A stretch of 64,000 bases of DNA from Blautia_A aquisgranensis (GTDB lineage Bacteria; Bacillota; Clostridia; Lachnospirales; Lachnospiraceae). Each line of letters starts with the position of its first letter. Positions within the stretch are counted from its first letter, which is position 1. The notes beneath the pieces are model-generated. The model was given only the letters and a program-made list of their open reading frames with translations, was not told the DNA's origin and made no database searches. A program made the position numbers and the translations under genes. The DNA lies in assembly GCF_040096615.1 (NCBI RefSeq), contig NZ_JBBMEJ010000011.1, positions 1 through 64,000 of the forward strand, read 5' to 3'. Of this stretch, positions 42,209 to 51,031 are shown in pieces.

Positions 42209-44170
42209 ATGAATACATCACATTGGATCTGGTACCCGGGAGATTTTGAGATCTATCATGGAATGCTGCAGAATTTCAGCAGAGAAGAGAGAGGGTTTAT
42301 CTGGCCGGCATACTATCATCTGGATGACTGCAGAAAGCATGTGCGTTTTACAAGAGAGTATGACCTGGAAAAAGAGGAGACAGTTACCGTATACGCAAAT
42401 TGTCTTGGCTATTACCGCATCAATGATGTGAAAAAGAGATTCGGAGAGCCGGTAGTGTGCGGCCCTGGAAAACAGAAATTCGAGATTTATGCAGGAATGC
42501 CTGCAGGTGTTCCGTCTGTCCGCATTGAGGGAGAGACGATCATTTCCGACAGGGGATGGATGGCAGATGATTTTGTCAGCAATCCGGTACCAGTGGGATA
42601 CAACGAGATCTATACCAGAAGAGAGCAGGATCCGTCCGTCTGGGTATACGATGAAAAAGAATATCTGCCAACAGAAGTGCACGAGGATGAGACAGGCGTG
42701 CTGTTTGTATTCGAGACAGAGCTTACCGCGATCCTGAAAGCGGAATTTCCAGAGGGCTTCCGTGAAATGACTTTATGTTACGGAGAGTCTGAGACAGAGG
42801 CAAGAGACACGGTGAACTGTTATTACAGCCAGACTTTGCATGCCCCGGAGGATGAAATCATCCGCAGAGCTTTCCGCTATGTGTTCGTGCCGGACGCACA
42901 CAAAGATGAGATCAGCATAAAAGCAGTTCATCAGTATGTGGATATTCCGGTTCGTGCAGCATTCTCTTCTTCCGATGCACTGATCAATAAGATCTGGGAT
43001 GTAGCGGTGTGGACTTTCCAGCTTTGCAGCGGAATTTTCTTTATTGATGGCGTGAAGCGTGACCGCTGGATCTGGTCGGGAGATGCTTACCAGAGCTATT
43101 TTGTAAACCAGTACCTGATGTTTGATGAGGACATTAACCGCAGAACTCTCTGGGCTCTCATCGGAAACAGCCCGATCCGTCAGCACATCAATACCATTGT
43201 GGATTATTCTATGTATTGGGTGATCGGAATCCTGAATCATTACCGTATGACCGGCGATGAGGAGTTTGTAAAAGCAATCTATCCGCGAATGGCAGAGATG
43301 ATGGATTTCCTTGGCGGACAGCTGGATGAGAACGGTTTTATTGTAGGACGCGAGGGTGACTGGATCTTTGTGGACTGGGCAGATATGGATAAGACTGGCG
43401 CGATCTGTGCAGAGCAGATGCTTCTTGCCATGTGCTACCGGACTATGGCACAGGCTGACGAGCTGGTCAAGGGTGACGGTTCTGCCTGGGAGAAAAAATA
43501 TGAGGCACTGACCGCGCAGATCGAGAAATTCTACTGGAACGAAGAGAAAGGCGCATATATCGACAGCTTCTCTTCCGGAAAAAATAGCGTGACACGCCAC
43601 GCTAATATTTTTGCCATTCTCTTTGGTTTTGCAGATGATGAGCGCAAGGAACTTCTTATGAAAAATGTGATCGAAAATGATGAGATTCCGCAGATCACAA
43701 CCCCATATTTCAAGTTCTATGAGCTTGAGGCAATGTGTGCCATGGGAAGATTCGGGGCAGTGAAAGCCATGATGGAGAGTTACTGGGGCGGCATGCTTTC
43801 CCAGGGTGCCGTAACCTTCTGGGAGGAGTTTGACCCGGAGAAGAAACCGGAAGAGCAGTACGAAATGTACGGAGATCCTTTTGGAAAAAGCTTCTGCCAT
43901 GCGTGGGCCGCAAGCCCGATCTATCTTCTTGGAAGATATTTTGCAGGAATTTCTCTTGCCGATACTGCATATAAGAGCTTCGTTGTAAAACCGGAAACAG
44001 AGACTTTTGAGACTATGAACTGTACCTTCCCGGTAAAGGGCGGGCTTGTTTCCGTGAAGTGGGATGAAAAGATGCTGACCGTGGAGAGCTCTGTGGCAGG
44101 TGGAACACTGGTCTACGGTGGAAAGAAATATGTCCTGGAGCCAGGAAAACCGGTACAGACCACAAAATAA
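42209..44170 (+). CDS. GH78-like (alpha-L-rhamnosidase family) intracellular glycosidase
   Basis: 653 residues, no signal peptide. It starts with an N-terminal beta-rich domain (about 1-250), then the alpha-barrel with DGVKRDRWIWSGD at residues 280-292, FVDWADMDKTG, and QGAVTFWEEFD with E539 at the catalytic base position, and ends in a small beta domain (SFVVKPETETF onward). It shares the KRDR-W-W-GD form of the signature with the protein at 30823 but is longer and only distantly similar. The ATG at 42209 follows AAAGGAG. Probably cleaves an imported rhamnoside or related glycoside. Followed by galK 128 bases later. Confidence 0.78.
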   Translation: MNTSHWIWYPGDFEIYHGMLQNFSREERGFIWPAYYHLDDCRKHVRFTREYDLEKEETVTVYANCLGYYRINDVKKRFGEPVVCGPGKQKFEIYAGMPAGVPSVRIEGETIISDRGWMADDFVSNPVPVGYNEIYTRREQDPSVWVYDEKEYLPTEVHEDETGVLFVFETELTAILKAEFPEGFREMTLCYGESETEARDTVNCYYSQTLHAPEDEIIRRAFRYVFVPDAHKDEISIKAVHQYVDIPVRAAFSSSDALINKIWDVAVWTFQLCSGIFFIDGVKRDRWIWSGDAYQSYFVNQYLMFDEDINRRTLWALIGNSPIRQHINTIVDYSMYWVIGILNHYRMTGDEEFVKAIYPRMAEMMDFLGGQLDENGFIVGREGDWIFVDWADMDKTGAICAEQMLLAMCYRTMAQADELVKGDGSAWEKKYEALTAQIEKFYWNEEKGAYIDSFSSGKNSVTRHANIFAILFGFADDERKELLMKNVIENDEIPQITTPYFKFYELEAMCAMGRFGAVKAMMESYWGGMLSQGAVTFWEEFDPEKKPEEQYEMYGDPFGKSFCHAWAASPIYLLGRYFAGISLADTAYKSFVVKPETETFETMNCTFPVKGGLVSVKWDEKMLTVESSVAGGTLVYGGKKYVLEPGKPVQTTK

Positions 44171-44213
44171 TACTGTTTTTACGCAAAATCGTTATGGAAA
44201 GAAAGCATAGGAC

Positions 44214-44222
44214 TGCTATAAT
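44214..44222 (+). promoter_or_regulatory. extended -10 promoter of galK
   Basis: TGCTATAAT at 44214-44222 with no clear -35; about 77 bases before the ATG. Confidence 0.4.
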
Positions 44223-44298
44223 AAAGATACCGAAAACAAAGAACGAAAAGAAGCGGAAATAAAGCGCATATGATTGCAGAAAACAGGAGGATATAAAA

Positions 44299-45543
44299 AT
44301 GGCAACGATCGAAATTCCAGCAGCAGACCTGCTGAAAAAAATCTATGGAGAAACTACAGAGAGCAGTGCGAGATACACCAACCTTGCAGTGAATTTCCAG
44401 AAGAAATATCATCATGACAAGGCAGAGTTCTTTACTGCACCGGGACGTACCGAGATCATCGGAAACCACGTAGACCACAATGGAGGACAGATCATTGCGG
44501 CAAGTATCGACCTGGATACGATCGGTGCTGCTTATCCAAACGGAACCAATGTGATCCATATGATCAGCGAGGGCTATCGCCAGGAGGTTATAGTAGATCT
44601 TGACAAGCTGAGCCCGGAAACCTACACAAAAGGCACGGACGCTCTTGTTGCAGGTATCATGGAATACATGAAGAAAAAAGGCTATGCCACAGGCGGTTTT
44701 GATGCTTACGTTTCCACGAAAGTTATCGCAGCAGCCGGTGTAAGTTCTTCTGCATCTTTTGAGATGCTTGTGTGTGCGATCACCAATTATTTCTTCAATG
44801 ACAATAAACTGGAGTACGGTGAGTATGCAAGAGCCGGTCAGTATGCAGAGAATGTTTACTGGAAAAAAGCTTCCGGACTGATGGATCAGATGGCATGTGC
44901 TGCCGGAGGCCCGATCCTTCTTGATTTCTCAGACAAAGAGAACATCAGCTGTGAGAAGATCGCTTTTTCCTTCGAGGATATGGGATACCGTCTTGTGATC
45001 GTAAACACAGGAAAAGGCCATGCGGATCTCAGCGAGGAGTATTCTTCAATCCCTATGGAAATGAGAGAGGCAGCAAAAGCCATGGGCGTGGAGCTTCTCT
45101 GCGAATCCAACATGGAGAATCTTCTGGCTCATGTGAAGGACATCAACAATGACCGTGCGATCCTTCGTGCCATGCATTTCTATGAAGAAAACCGCCGTGT
45201 TGCAGATGCGGTAAAAGCGGTTGAAAATAAAGACGGCGAGGAATTTTTACGCCTGCTTGAAGAGTCAGGAAACTCTTCCTGGGAGTGGCTGCAGAACTGC
45301 TATTCCCTTCAGAACTGCAAGGAGCAGAAGATCACAGTAAGCCTTGCACTTACGAAACTGTTCCTGAATAAGATCGGTGCAGGTATCTGCAGAGTACATG
45401 GCGGCGGTTTTGCCGGAGTTATCATGTGTGTACTGCCGATCAAGGATGCAGATGCGTATGTGGATTACATGTCTGAGTATGTAGGAAGATCCAATGTCTA
45501 TCCGATGAATATCCGCAGCACAGGCGCAGTACATGTGGGATAA
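44299..45543 (+). CDS. galK: galactokinase
   Basis: A 414-residue GHMP kinase that makes galactose 1-phosphate from galactose and ATP (Leloir pathway). The sugar-binding signature GRTEIIGNHVDHNGG is at about residues 49-63, the GHMP phosphate loop AAGVSSSASFEM near 152, SGLMDQMACAAGG (catalytic Asp) near 196 and HGGGFAG near the end. Asn replaces the usual Glu in the signature, a form I associate with Clostridia galactokinases. GGAGG is 9 bases before the ATG. No galT or galE is next to it. Confidence 0.86.
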   Translation: MATIEIPAADLLKKIYGETTESSARYTNLAVNFQKKYHHDKAEFFTAPGRTEIIGNHVDHNGGQIIAASIDLDTIGAAYPNGTNVIHMISEGYRQEVIVDLDKLSPETYTKGTDALVAGIMEYMKKKGYATGGFDAYVSTKVIAAAGVSSSASFEMLVCAITNYFFNDNKLEYGEYARAGQYAENVYWKKASGLMDQMACAAGGPILLDFSDKENISCEKIAFSFEDMGYRLVIVNTGKGHADLSEEYSSIPMEMREAAKAMGVELLCESNMENLLAHVKDINNDRAILRAMHFYEENRRVADAVKAVENKDGEEFLRLLEESGNSSWEWLQNCYSLQNCKEQKITVSLALTKLFLNKIGAGICRVHGGGFAGVIMCVLPIKDADAYVDYMSEYVGRSNVYPMNIRSTGAVHVG

Positions 45544-45559
45544 ATAGTTACGGTCAGGG

Positions 45560-45583
45560 TTTTGATTTTTTAATCAAAATTTT
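45560..45583 (+). terminator. weak AT-rich terminator after galK
   Basis: TTTTGATT (45560-45567) pairs with AATCAAAA (45572-45579), then TTTT. The stem has few G-C pairs. Confidence 0.45.
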
Positions 45584-45615
45584 ATGGTTTGTTTCTGATT
45601 TATTCCGGGTGTGTA

Positions 45616-45624
45616 TGCTATAAT
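45616..45624 (+). promoter_or_regulatory. extended -10 promoter
   Basis: TGCTATAAT at 45616-45624, 43 bases before the DUF1700-like gene. No clear -35. Confidence 0.45.
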
Positions 45625-45666
45625 AAATTTATTATAGGATATATAAAGAGAGGTTTGATCGGATAT

Positions 45667-46131
45667 ATGAGCAGAAGAGAGTTTCTGGAAATTCTGAGAG
45701 GGCAGCTGTCTGGGCAGATGGCGCAGGGTAAGGCGGCCGCACATGTACGGTATTATGAAGATTACATTCAGTCCCAGGTCCGAAGCGGACGCAGTGAGGC
45801 AGATGTCCTTAAAGAGCTTGGAGATCCCCGGCTGATCGCCAGGACACTGATCGATACAGATGACGGAACCGAAGTTTACGATGAGTCCGGATATGCGGAA
45901 GAGAGCTATGGATCGGATGATTATGCAGGAAACAGAGGCGGAGAGTCAGCTGTGAAGCACCACAGCTTCAAACTGGACTTAAGCACCTGGTACGGAAAGG
46001 CGATCGTCATAGCCATTGCAGTTCTGATCATCGTGCTTCTGGCAACGGTTCTGGTGGCAGTTGCGCCGTTTGTCATCACATTTTTTATTGTGCTGTATCT
46101 GATCTCCTGGTTCAGGAGAAGACGGGCGTAA
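45667..46131 (+). CDS. DUF1700/HAAS-domain membrane protein
   Basis: A 154-residue protein. Residues 1-60 match the helical HAAS/DUF1700 domain (MSRREFLEILRGQL...HVRYYEDYIQ...VLKELGDPRLIARTLI). An acidic linker follows, then two hydrophobic helices (AIVIAIAVLIIVLLATVLVAV and VITFFIVLYLISWF) and an Arg-rich end. In other Firmicutes such proteins act with PadR-type regulators in envelope functions, but no such partner is adjacent. The ATG at 45667 is chosen as the start of the conserved domain, though the GAGAGG site is rather far (13 bases). Confidence 0.75.
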   Translation: MSRREFLEILRGQLSGQMAQGKAAAHVRYYEDYIQSQVRSGRSEADVLKELGDPRLIARTLIDTDDGTEVYDESGYAEESYGSDDYAGNRGGESAVKHHSFKLDLSTWYGKAIVIAIAVLIIVLLATVLVAVAPFVITFFIVLYLISWFRRRRA

Positions 46132-46179
46132 GTAACAGATGTGTTAAATAATTGGAAGCATATTTTACACAAACGCACT

Positions 46180-46207
46180 TGTAACAGACGAAACGGTCTG
46201 CTATAAT
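46180..46207 (+). promoter_or_regulatory. promoter of the glp operon
   Basis: TTGTAA (46180-46185), a 16-base spacer and TATAAT (46202-46207). The spacer contains the small inverted repeat AGAC-GAAACG-GTCT. The leader before glpA is then about 180 bases. Confidence 0.55.
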
Positions 46208-46273
46208 TATAAAAAAATGAAGAAGAGTTCTGATTCAGCTTGTTGAATACAGACGATGCCATTGAGAACAGAG

Positions 46274-46324
46274 ACCGGCATGAAAACACATGGATACGTG
46301 TGTTTTTATGTCGGTTATTTTTGT
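46274..46324 (+). terminator. leader terminator upstream of glpA, probable GlpP target
   Basis: ACCGGCATGAAAACACA (46274-46290) pairs over 17 bp with TGTGTTTTTATGTCGGT (46299-46315), then TATTTTTTT. It lies in the leader, after the promoter and before the first gene. glpP, encoding the glycerol-3-phosphate-responsive antiterminator, is in the same cluster. Confidence 0.75.
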
Positions 46325-46396
46325 GCTTAAATGGTGCATGAAACATTTTTTTACGACATGAAGATATCCGTCAGATAGGAAAGGAGATATACATAT

Positions 46397-47854
46397 ATGT
46401 ATGATGTGATCATTATCGGAGCAGGTGTTTCCGGGGCGGCAGCAGCCAGAGAGCTGTCCAGATACAAACTGAATATCTGTGTTCTGGAGCGGGATGAGGA
46501 TGTGTGCTGCGGAACCTCCAAGGCGAACAGCGGAATCGTTCATTCCGGATACGATGCAGAGCCGGGAAGCCTGATGGCTGAGCTGAATGTAAAGGGCTGT
46601 GAGCAGATGGAGGTACTTTCAAAGGAGCTGGATTTTGCGTATAAGAATACAGGTTCCCTGACTGTCAGCACAACAGAGGAAGGTCCGCAAGCCTTACAGA
46701 AGCTCTATGAGAGAGGTGTGAAGAACGGGGTAAAAGGACTTCGCATCCTTAACAGGGAGGAAGTTCACGAAATGGAGCCGAATCTGTCCGATGAGGTGAA
46801 CGCAGCGCTCTATGCGCCGACAGCCGGAATCGTATGTCCGTTCGGACTGAACATTGCCATGGCAGAAAATGCCTTCACCAATGGCGTGGAATTTAAGTTT
46901 GATACAGAAGTAAAAAATATCCGGAAGCTGGAGAATGGTTTTTCCATTGAGACTTCTAAGGGAACTTATGAGACAAAATATATCGTAAATGCAGCCGGTG
47001 TTTATGCCGATGTTTTTCATAACATGGTAAGTGAAAAGAAACTGCACATCACTCCCAGAAAGGGTGAATACATGCTGCTGGATAAAAGCGCAGGAAAGCA
47101 TGTAAATGCTACGATATTTGCTCTTCCGAATAAATTTGGAAAAGGTGTTCTGGTAACACAGACTGCCCATGGAAACCTTCTGGTTGGACCGACGGCTACG
47201 GATCTGGAGGACAAAGAAGGTGTGAATACAACTGCGGAAGGTCTTGGAGAGGTACGGGAAAAATCACAGTACACAGTAAAGGACATTCCGTTTCGAAAGG
47301 TGATCACAAGCTTTGCAGGACTTCGTGCTGTTGAGGATGGAATGGATTTCGTGATCGGCGAGGCAGAGGATGCACCGGGCTTTATTGACTGCGCGGGAAT
47401 CGCGTCACCGGGACTTACCAGTTCACCGGCAATCGGAGCGAGAATCGCAGAGATCATAAAAGAGAAGCTTCAGCCTGAGGAGAATCCGGATTTTGATCCT
47501 GTAAGAAAGGGAATCAAAAATCCAGCGGCACTTTCTCTGGAAGAAAGAAACGAACTCATAAAAAAAGAGCCTGCATATGGAAATATCATCTGCAGATGCG
47601 AGATGATCTCAGAAGGAGAGATTCTGGATGCGATCCGAAGACCGCTGGGTGCAAAATCCCTGGATGGTGTGAAACGCCGTACAAGAGCCGGAATGGGCAG
47701 ATGCCAGGCAGGATTCTGCTCTCCGAAAACCATGGAGATCCTTCACAGGGAGCTTGGAATCCCGATGGAGGAGATCACCAAAGCCGGAGGAGAGTCGAAG
47801 CTGATCGAGGGAACCAACAAAAATCTTGCAGAGGAGGGTGCTGACCATGAGTGA
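46397..47854 (+). CDS. glpA: anaerobic-type glycerol-3-phosphate dehydrogenase (GlpA-like FAD oxidoreductase)
   Basis: 485 residues. The FAD-binding GAGVSGAAAARELS is at residues 8-21, and a DAO-type oxidoreductase domain runs to about 365. The C-terminal BFD-like [2Fe-2S] domain begins IICRCEMISEGEI and ends GRCQAGFC, giving the CxC...CxxxxC pattern. This oxidises glycerol 3-phosphate to dihydroxyacetone phosphate in GlpA proteins. The quinone anchor GlpC is absent here. AAGGAG precedes the ATG. It overlaps the next gene by 8 bases, so the two subunits are made together. Confidence 0.86.
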   Translation: MYDVIIIGAGVSGAAAARELSRYKLNICVLERDEDVCCGTSKANSGIVHSGYDAEPGSLMAELNVKGCEQMEVLSKELDFAYKNTGSLTVSTTEEGPQALQKLYERGVKNGVKGLRILNREEVHEMEPNLSDEVNAALYAPTAGIVCPFGLNIAMAENAFTNGVEFKFDTEVKNIRKLENGFSIETSKGTYETKYIVNAAGVYADVFHNMVSEKKLHITPRKGEYMLLDKSAGKHVNATIFALPNKFGKGVLVTQTAHGNLLVGPTATDLEDKEGVNTTAEGLGEVREKSQYTVKDIPFRKVITSFAGLRAVEDGMDFVIGEAEDAPGFIDCAGIASPGLTSSPAIGARIAEIIKEKLQPEENPDFDPVRKGIKNPAALSLEERNELIKKEPAYGNIICRCEMISEGEILDAIRRPLGAKSLDGVKRRTRAGMGRCQAGFCSPKTMEILHRELGIPMEEITKAGGESKLIEGTNKNLAEEGADHE

Positions 47855-49148
47855 GCAGGTTATGACAAAAAAAGATATCGTGATCATCGGCGGAGGTCCG
47901 GCAGGACTGGCAGCAGCTCTTGCTGCAAAAGCCGAGGGAGCAGAAAGTATTCTGATTCTGGAGAGAGATAAAGAGCTTGGAGGAATCCTGAATCAGTGTA
48001 TCCATAACGGTTTCGGGCTTCATACCTTCCAGGAGGAGCTGACAGGACCGGAGTATGCAGCGCGTTTTATACAGAGGGTTGAAGAACAGAAAATCGAGTA
48101 CAGACTGAACACTATGGTTATGGATATCAGTCCGGAAAAAGTGGTCACAGCCATGAGCCGTGAGGACGGAATGTATCAGATCCAGGCGAAATCAGTGATT
48201 CTTGCCATGGGATGCAGAGAACGTCCGCGAGGCGCACTGAACATTCCGGGCTACCGTCCGGCTGGTATTTATTCCGCGGGAACCGCACAGCGCCTGGTAA
48301 ACAGGGAAGGTTTTATGCCAGGAAAAAAAGTAGTGATCCTTGGTTCTGGTGATATCGGGCTGATCATGGCCAGACGTATGACTCTGGAAGGCGCAGAGGT
48401 GAAGGTAGTGGCAGAGCTGATGCCGTATTCCGGCGGCCTGAAGCGTAATATTGTACAGTGCCTGGATGATTTCGGGATTCCGTTGAAGCTGAGTCATACA
48501 GTGGTTGACATAAAAGGAAAAGAGAGGGTGGAAGGAATCACTCTTGCACAGGTGGATGAGAACCGGAGACCGATCCCGGGTACCGAGGAATTTTATGAGT
48601 GTGATACGCTGCTTCTTTCTGTGGGACTGATCCCGGAGAATGAGCTTTCCGGACAGGCTGGCGTGGAGCTGAGCAGTGTGACCTCTGGACCTGTGGTAAA
48701 CGAAAGCCTGGAGACGAACGTGGAGGGGATTTTTGCCTGCGGAAATGTTCTTCATGTACATGACCTGGTGGATTTCGTATCAGAGGAAGCTGCCAATGCC
48801 GGAAAAAATGCGGCTGATTATGTAATGGCAGGAGAGAAAAAGGATGACAGTGGGGACTGGAAGGTTAAACTTAACCCGGAAAATGGTGTCCGTTACACCG
48901 TACCGTCAGAAATCCGTCTGTCCCATATGGCGGACGAACAGCTGGTACGTTTCCGTGTTGGTGCCGTGTATAAAAACTGTTATATCCGCGCATATCTGGA
49001 CGGGGAACGGGTATTTTCCAGAAAAAAACAGGTGGCAGCACCTGGAGAGATGGAACAGATCAAACTGAAAAAAGAACAGCTGCTTTCGATCCTGGAAGGA
49101 AAACAGAATGAGAAAGATCATAAGCTTGTGATCCGGGTGGAGGAATGA
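47847..49148 (+). CDS. NAD(P)/FAD-dependent oxidoreductase, partner of GlpA
   Basis: 433 residues of the pyridine nucleotide-disulphide oxidoreductase type. FAD site GGGPAGLAAALAA, NAD site GSGDIGLIMARRM and the second FAD motif GIFACGNVLHVHDLVDFV are clear. There is no redox-active CxxC. The NQCIHNGFG segment after the first FAD motif is typical of the subunit encoded between glpA and the DUF1667 gene in Clostridia. It probably passes electrons between GlpA and NAD. Start ATG at 47847 overlaps the glpA stop (ATGAGTGA). Confidence 0.85.
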   Translation: MSEQVMTKKDIVIIGGGPAGLAAALAAKAEGAESILILERDKELGGILNQCIHNGFGLHTFQEELTGPEYAARFIQRVEEQKIEYRLNTMVMDISPEKVVTAMSREDGMYQIQAKSVILAMGCRERPRGALNIPGYRPAGIYSAGTAQRLVNREGFMPGKKVVILGSGDIGLIMARRMTLEGAEVKVVAELMPYSGGLKRNIVQCLDDFGIPLKLSHTVVDIKGKERVEGITLAQVDENRRPIPGTEEFYECDTLLLSVGLIPENELSGQAGVELSSVTSGPVVNESLETNVEGIFACGNVLHVHDLVDFVSEEAANAGKNAADYVMAGEKKDDSGDWKVKLNPENGVRYTVPSEIRLSHMADEQLVRFRVGAVYKNCYIRAYLDGERVFSRKKQVAAPGEMEQIKLKKEQLLSILEGKQNEKDHKLVIRVEE

Positions 49149-49152
49149 TAAA

Positions 49153-49521
49153 ATGGAAAAACGAAATCTGACTTGTATCGGGTGTCCGATGGGTTGTGCC
49201 ATAGAAGTGGAAATGAATGGAGAAGAGGTTGTCTCTGTCACAGGAAATACCTGTAAAAAGGGTGCGGAATATGCGGCAAAGGAAGTGAAAGACCCAACCA
49301 GGATCGTGACTTCAACGGTCCGTGTGAAAGACGGCAGCATGCCGGTGGTATCTGTAAAAACCGCGAAGGATATCCCGAAAGGAAAAATTTTTGCATGTGT
49401 CGGAGCGCTTCGTGATGTATGTGTGGAAGCCCCGGTGAAGATCGGAGATGTAGTTCTGGAAAATGTGGCGGGTACGGGAGTGAATGTGATCGCCACTGCA
49501 AATGTGAATGCGGAAGCCTGA
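49153..49521 (+). CDS. DUF1667 domain-containing protein (Cys-rich electron-transfer subunit)
   Basis: A 122-residue protein with N-terminal CIGCPMGC and a further GNTCKKG, four cysteines that could bind an Fe-S cluster. DUF1667 proteins regularly accompany GlpA and the oxidoreductase above, so this is the third subunit of that complex. The biochemical role is not shown in the family that I know of. The gene starts 4 bases after the previous stop. Confidence 0.85.
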   Translation: MEKRNLTCIGCPMGCAIEVEMNGEEVVSVTGNTCKKGAEYAAKEVKDPTRIVTSTVRVKDGSMPVVSVKTAKDIPKGKIFACVGALRDVCVEAPVKIGDVVLENVAGTGVNVIATANVNAEA

Positions 49522-49579
49522 AAGGCATGGAATCAGATATAAATAAAAATAGTATTGTGTGAAATTGGAGGAAAACAAA

Positions 49580-50311
49580 ATGAGAGTATTTGGACATCGT
49601 GGTTTCAGCGGGGAGTATCCGGAGAATACAATGCTGGCGTTTCAGAAGGCTGTGGAGGCCGGCTGTGACGGAATCGAGCTGGATGTGCAGCTGACCCGTG
49701 ATCTTGTGCCGGTGATCATGCATGATGAAAAAGTTGACCGTACAACAGACGGAAGCGGATATGTTTATGATCTGACCTTTGATGAGATCCGCCGCCTGGA
49801 CTGCAGCTATCCGGATAAATTCGGGGGAAAATTCGGACAGCTTGAAGTGACGTCTCTTCGGGAATATCTGGAGTGGATGGCAGAGGAAGAAAATCTGATC
49901 ACAAATATCGAGCTGAAAAACAGTGTTTACTATTATGGCGGCATGGAGCGCATGGTCATGGATATGATCTGTGAGTATGGTCTGGAGGACCGGATCATCC
50001 TTTCTTCTTTTAACAATGCTTCGATCGTGCTCTGCAGACAGAATGACGATACGATCGCAGGTGGTTTTCTGGTGGAAAGATGTGTGGAAAATGCCGGTGT
50101 TTATGCGAGAACCTGTGATGTGCAGTATTATCATCCGAACATGGATTATCTGAAGGAAGAGCATGTACGCAGCTGCTCCCAGAATGGTGTTGGCGTGAAT
50201 GTCTGGACAGTAAACGAAAAAGAGGATATGAGAAGAATGAAAAAATGGGGTGTAAGTTCGATCATAACCAATTATCCGGACAGAGGAAGAGAAGTAGCAG
50301 ACGAAGAGTAA
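49580..50311 (+). CDS. glycerophosphodiester phosphodiesterase
   Basis: 243 residues, cytoplasmic (no signal peptide). GDPD motif: FGHRGFSGEYPENTMLAF (residues 4-21; His and the PEN turn), GCDGIELDVQLT with the metal-binding Glu/Asp, and VIMHDEKVDRTT with the second His. It splits glycerophosphodiesters into glycerol 3-phosphate and an alcohol, feeding GlpA. TTGGAGG lies 8 bases before the ATG at 49580. Same operon as the dehydrogenase genes (58 bases apart). Confidence 0.9.
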   Translation: MRVFGHRGFSGEYPENTMLAFQKAVEAGCDGIELDVQLTRDLVPVIMHDEKVDRTTDGSGYVYDLTFDEIRRLDCSYPDKFGGKFGQLEVTSLREYLEWMAEEENLITNIELKNSVYYYGGMERMVMDMICEYGLEDRIILSSFNNASIVLCRQNDDTIAGGFLVERCVENAGVYARTCDVQYYHPNMDYLKEEHVRSCSQNGVGVNVWTVNEKEDMRRMKKWGVSSIITNYPDRGREVADEE

Positions 50312-50428
50312 GTCTGGCGGATTATTATGGGGTGTAGAAGAAGGTTTGCAAATATTCTGTCTGGTCTTTGCAGCAGGAAACTGATACAATAGATAAGAAT
50401 TGTTGTATCAATACCCGGAGGTAAACAG

Positions 50429-51001
50429 ATGAACAGAAAATTTCTGGATGCGATCGAGGCGAATCCGATCATAGCAGCTGTGAAGGACGAGCAGGGACTT
50501 AAAAGCTGCCTTGGCAGAGAAGAGCTTACAGTGGTCTTCGTTCTTTTTGGAGATATCCGTTCCATCGGAAAAATTGTAGAGCGGATCCATCAGGCCGGAA
50601 AGATCGCCATGGTACATATTGATCTGATCACAGGTTTAAGTTCCAAAGAAATCTCAGTAGATTATATTCATGAGGATGTACACGCAGATGGGATCATTTC
50701 TACGAAGACATCCATGATAGGACGAGCAAAAAAGCTTGGAATGTATACAGTTATGAGGTTTTTTCTTATTGATTCCATGGCTGTTAAGAACATTGAAAAT
50801 CTGGGAAACCAGCATGAACTGCCAGATGTGGTGGAGGTTCTGCCGGGACTGATGCCGAAGATCCTGAAAAAGATCAGCCGGATTAGCCGTGTTCCTGTGA
50901 TTGCAGGTGGGCTGATCTCAGATAAAGAGGACGTAATGGGAGCACTTGGGGCAGGAGCTGCCGCAGTTTCCACTACGAATCAGCACGTATGGGAGCTGTA
51001 G
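50429..51001 (+). CDS. glpP: glycerol-3-phosphate responsive antiterminator GlpP
   Basis: A 190-residue TIM-barrel-like regulator. Family marks: AAVKDEQGLKSCL, VVFVLFGDI, GKIAMVHIDLITGLSSKE, DGIISTKTSMIGRAK, RFFLIDSMA, DVVEVLPGLMPK and PVIAGGLISDKEDV, the last giving the phosphate-binding loop. GlpP bound to glycerol 3-phosphate stops termination in glp leaders. The strong leader hairpin before glpA (46274) is its likely target. It sits directly before glpK (30 bases). Confidence 0.93.
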   Translation: MNRKFLDAIEANPIIAAVKDEQGLKSCLGREELTVVFVLFGDIRSIGKIVERIHQAGKIAMVHIDLITGLSSKEISVDYIHEDVHADGIISTKTSMIGRAKKLGMYTVMRFFLIDSMAVKNIENLGNQHELPDVVEVLPGLMPKILKKISRISRVPVIAGGLISDKEDVMGALGAGAAAVSTTNQHVWEL

Positions 51002-51031
51002 AAAAACAAGAAACGTATTGGAGGAGTTTTT

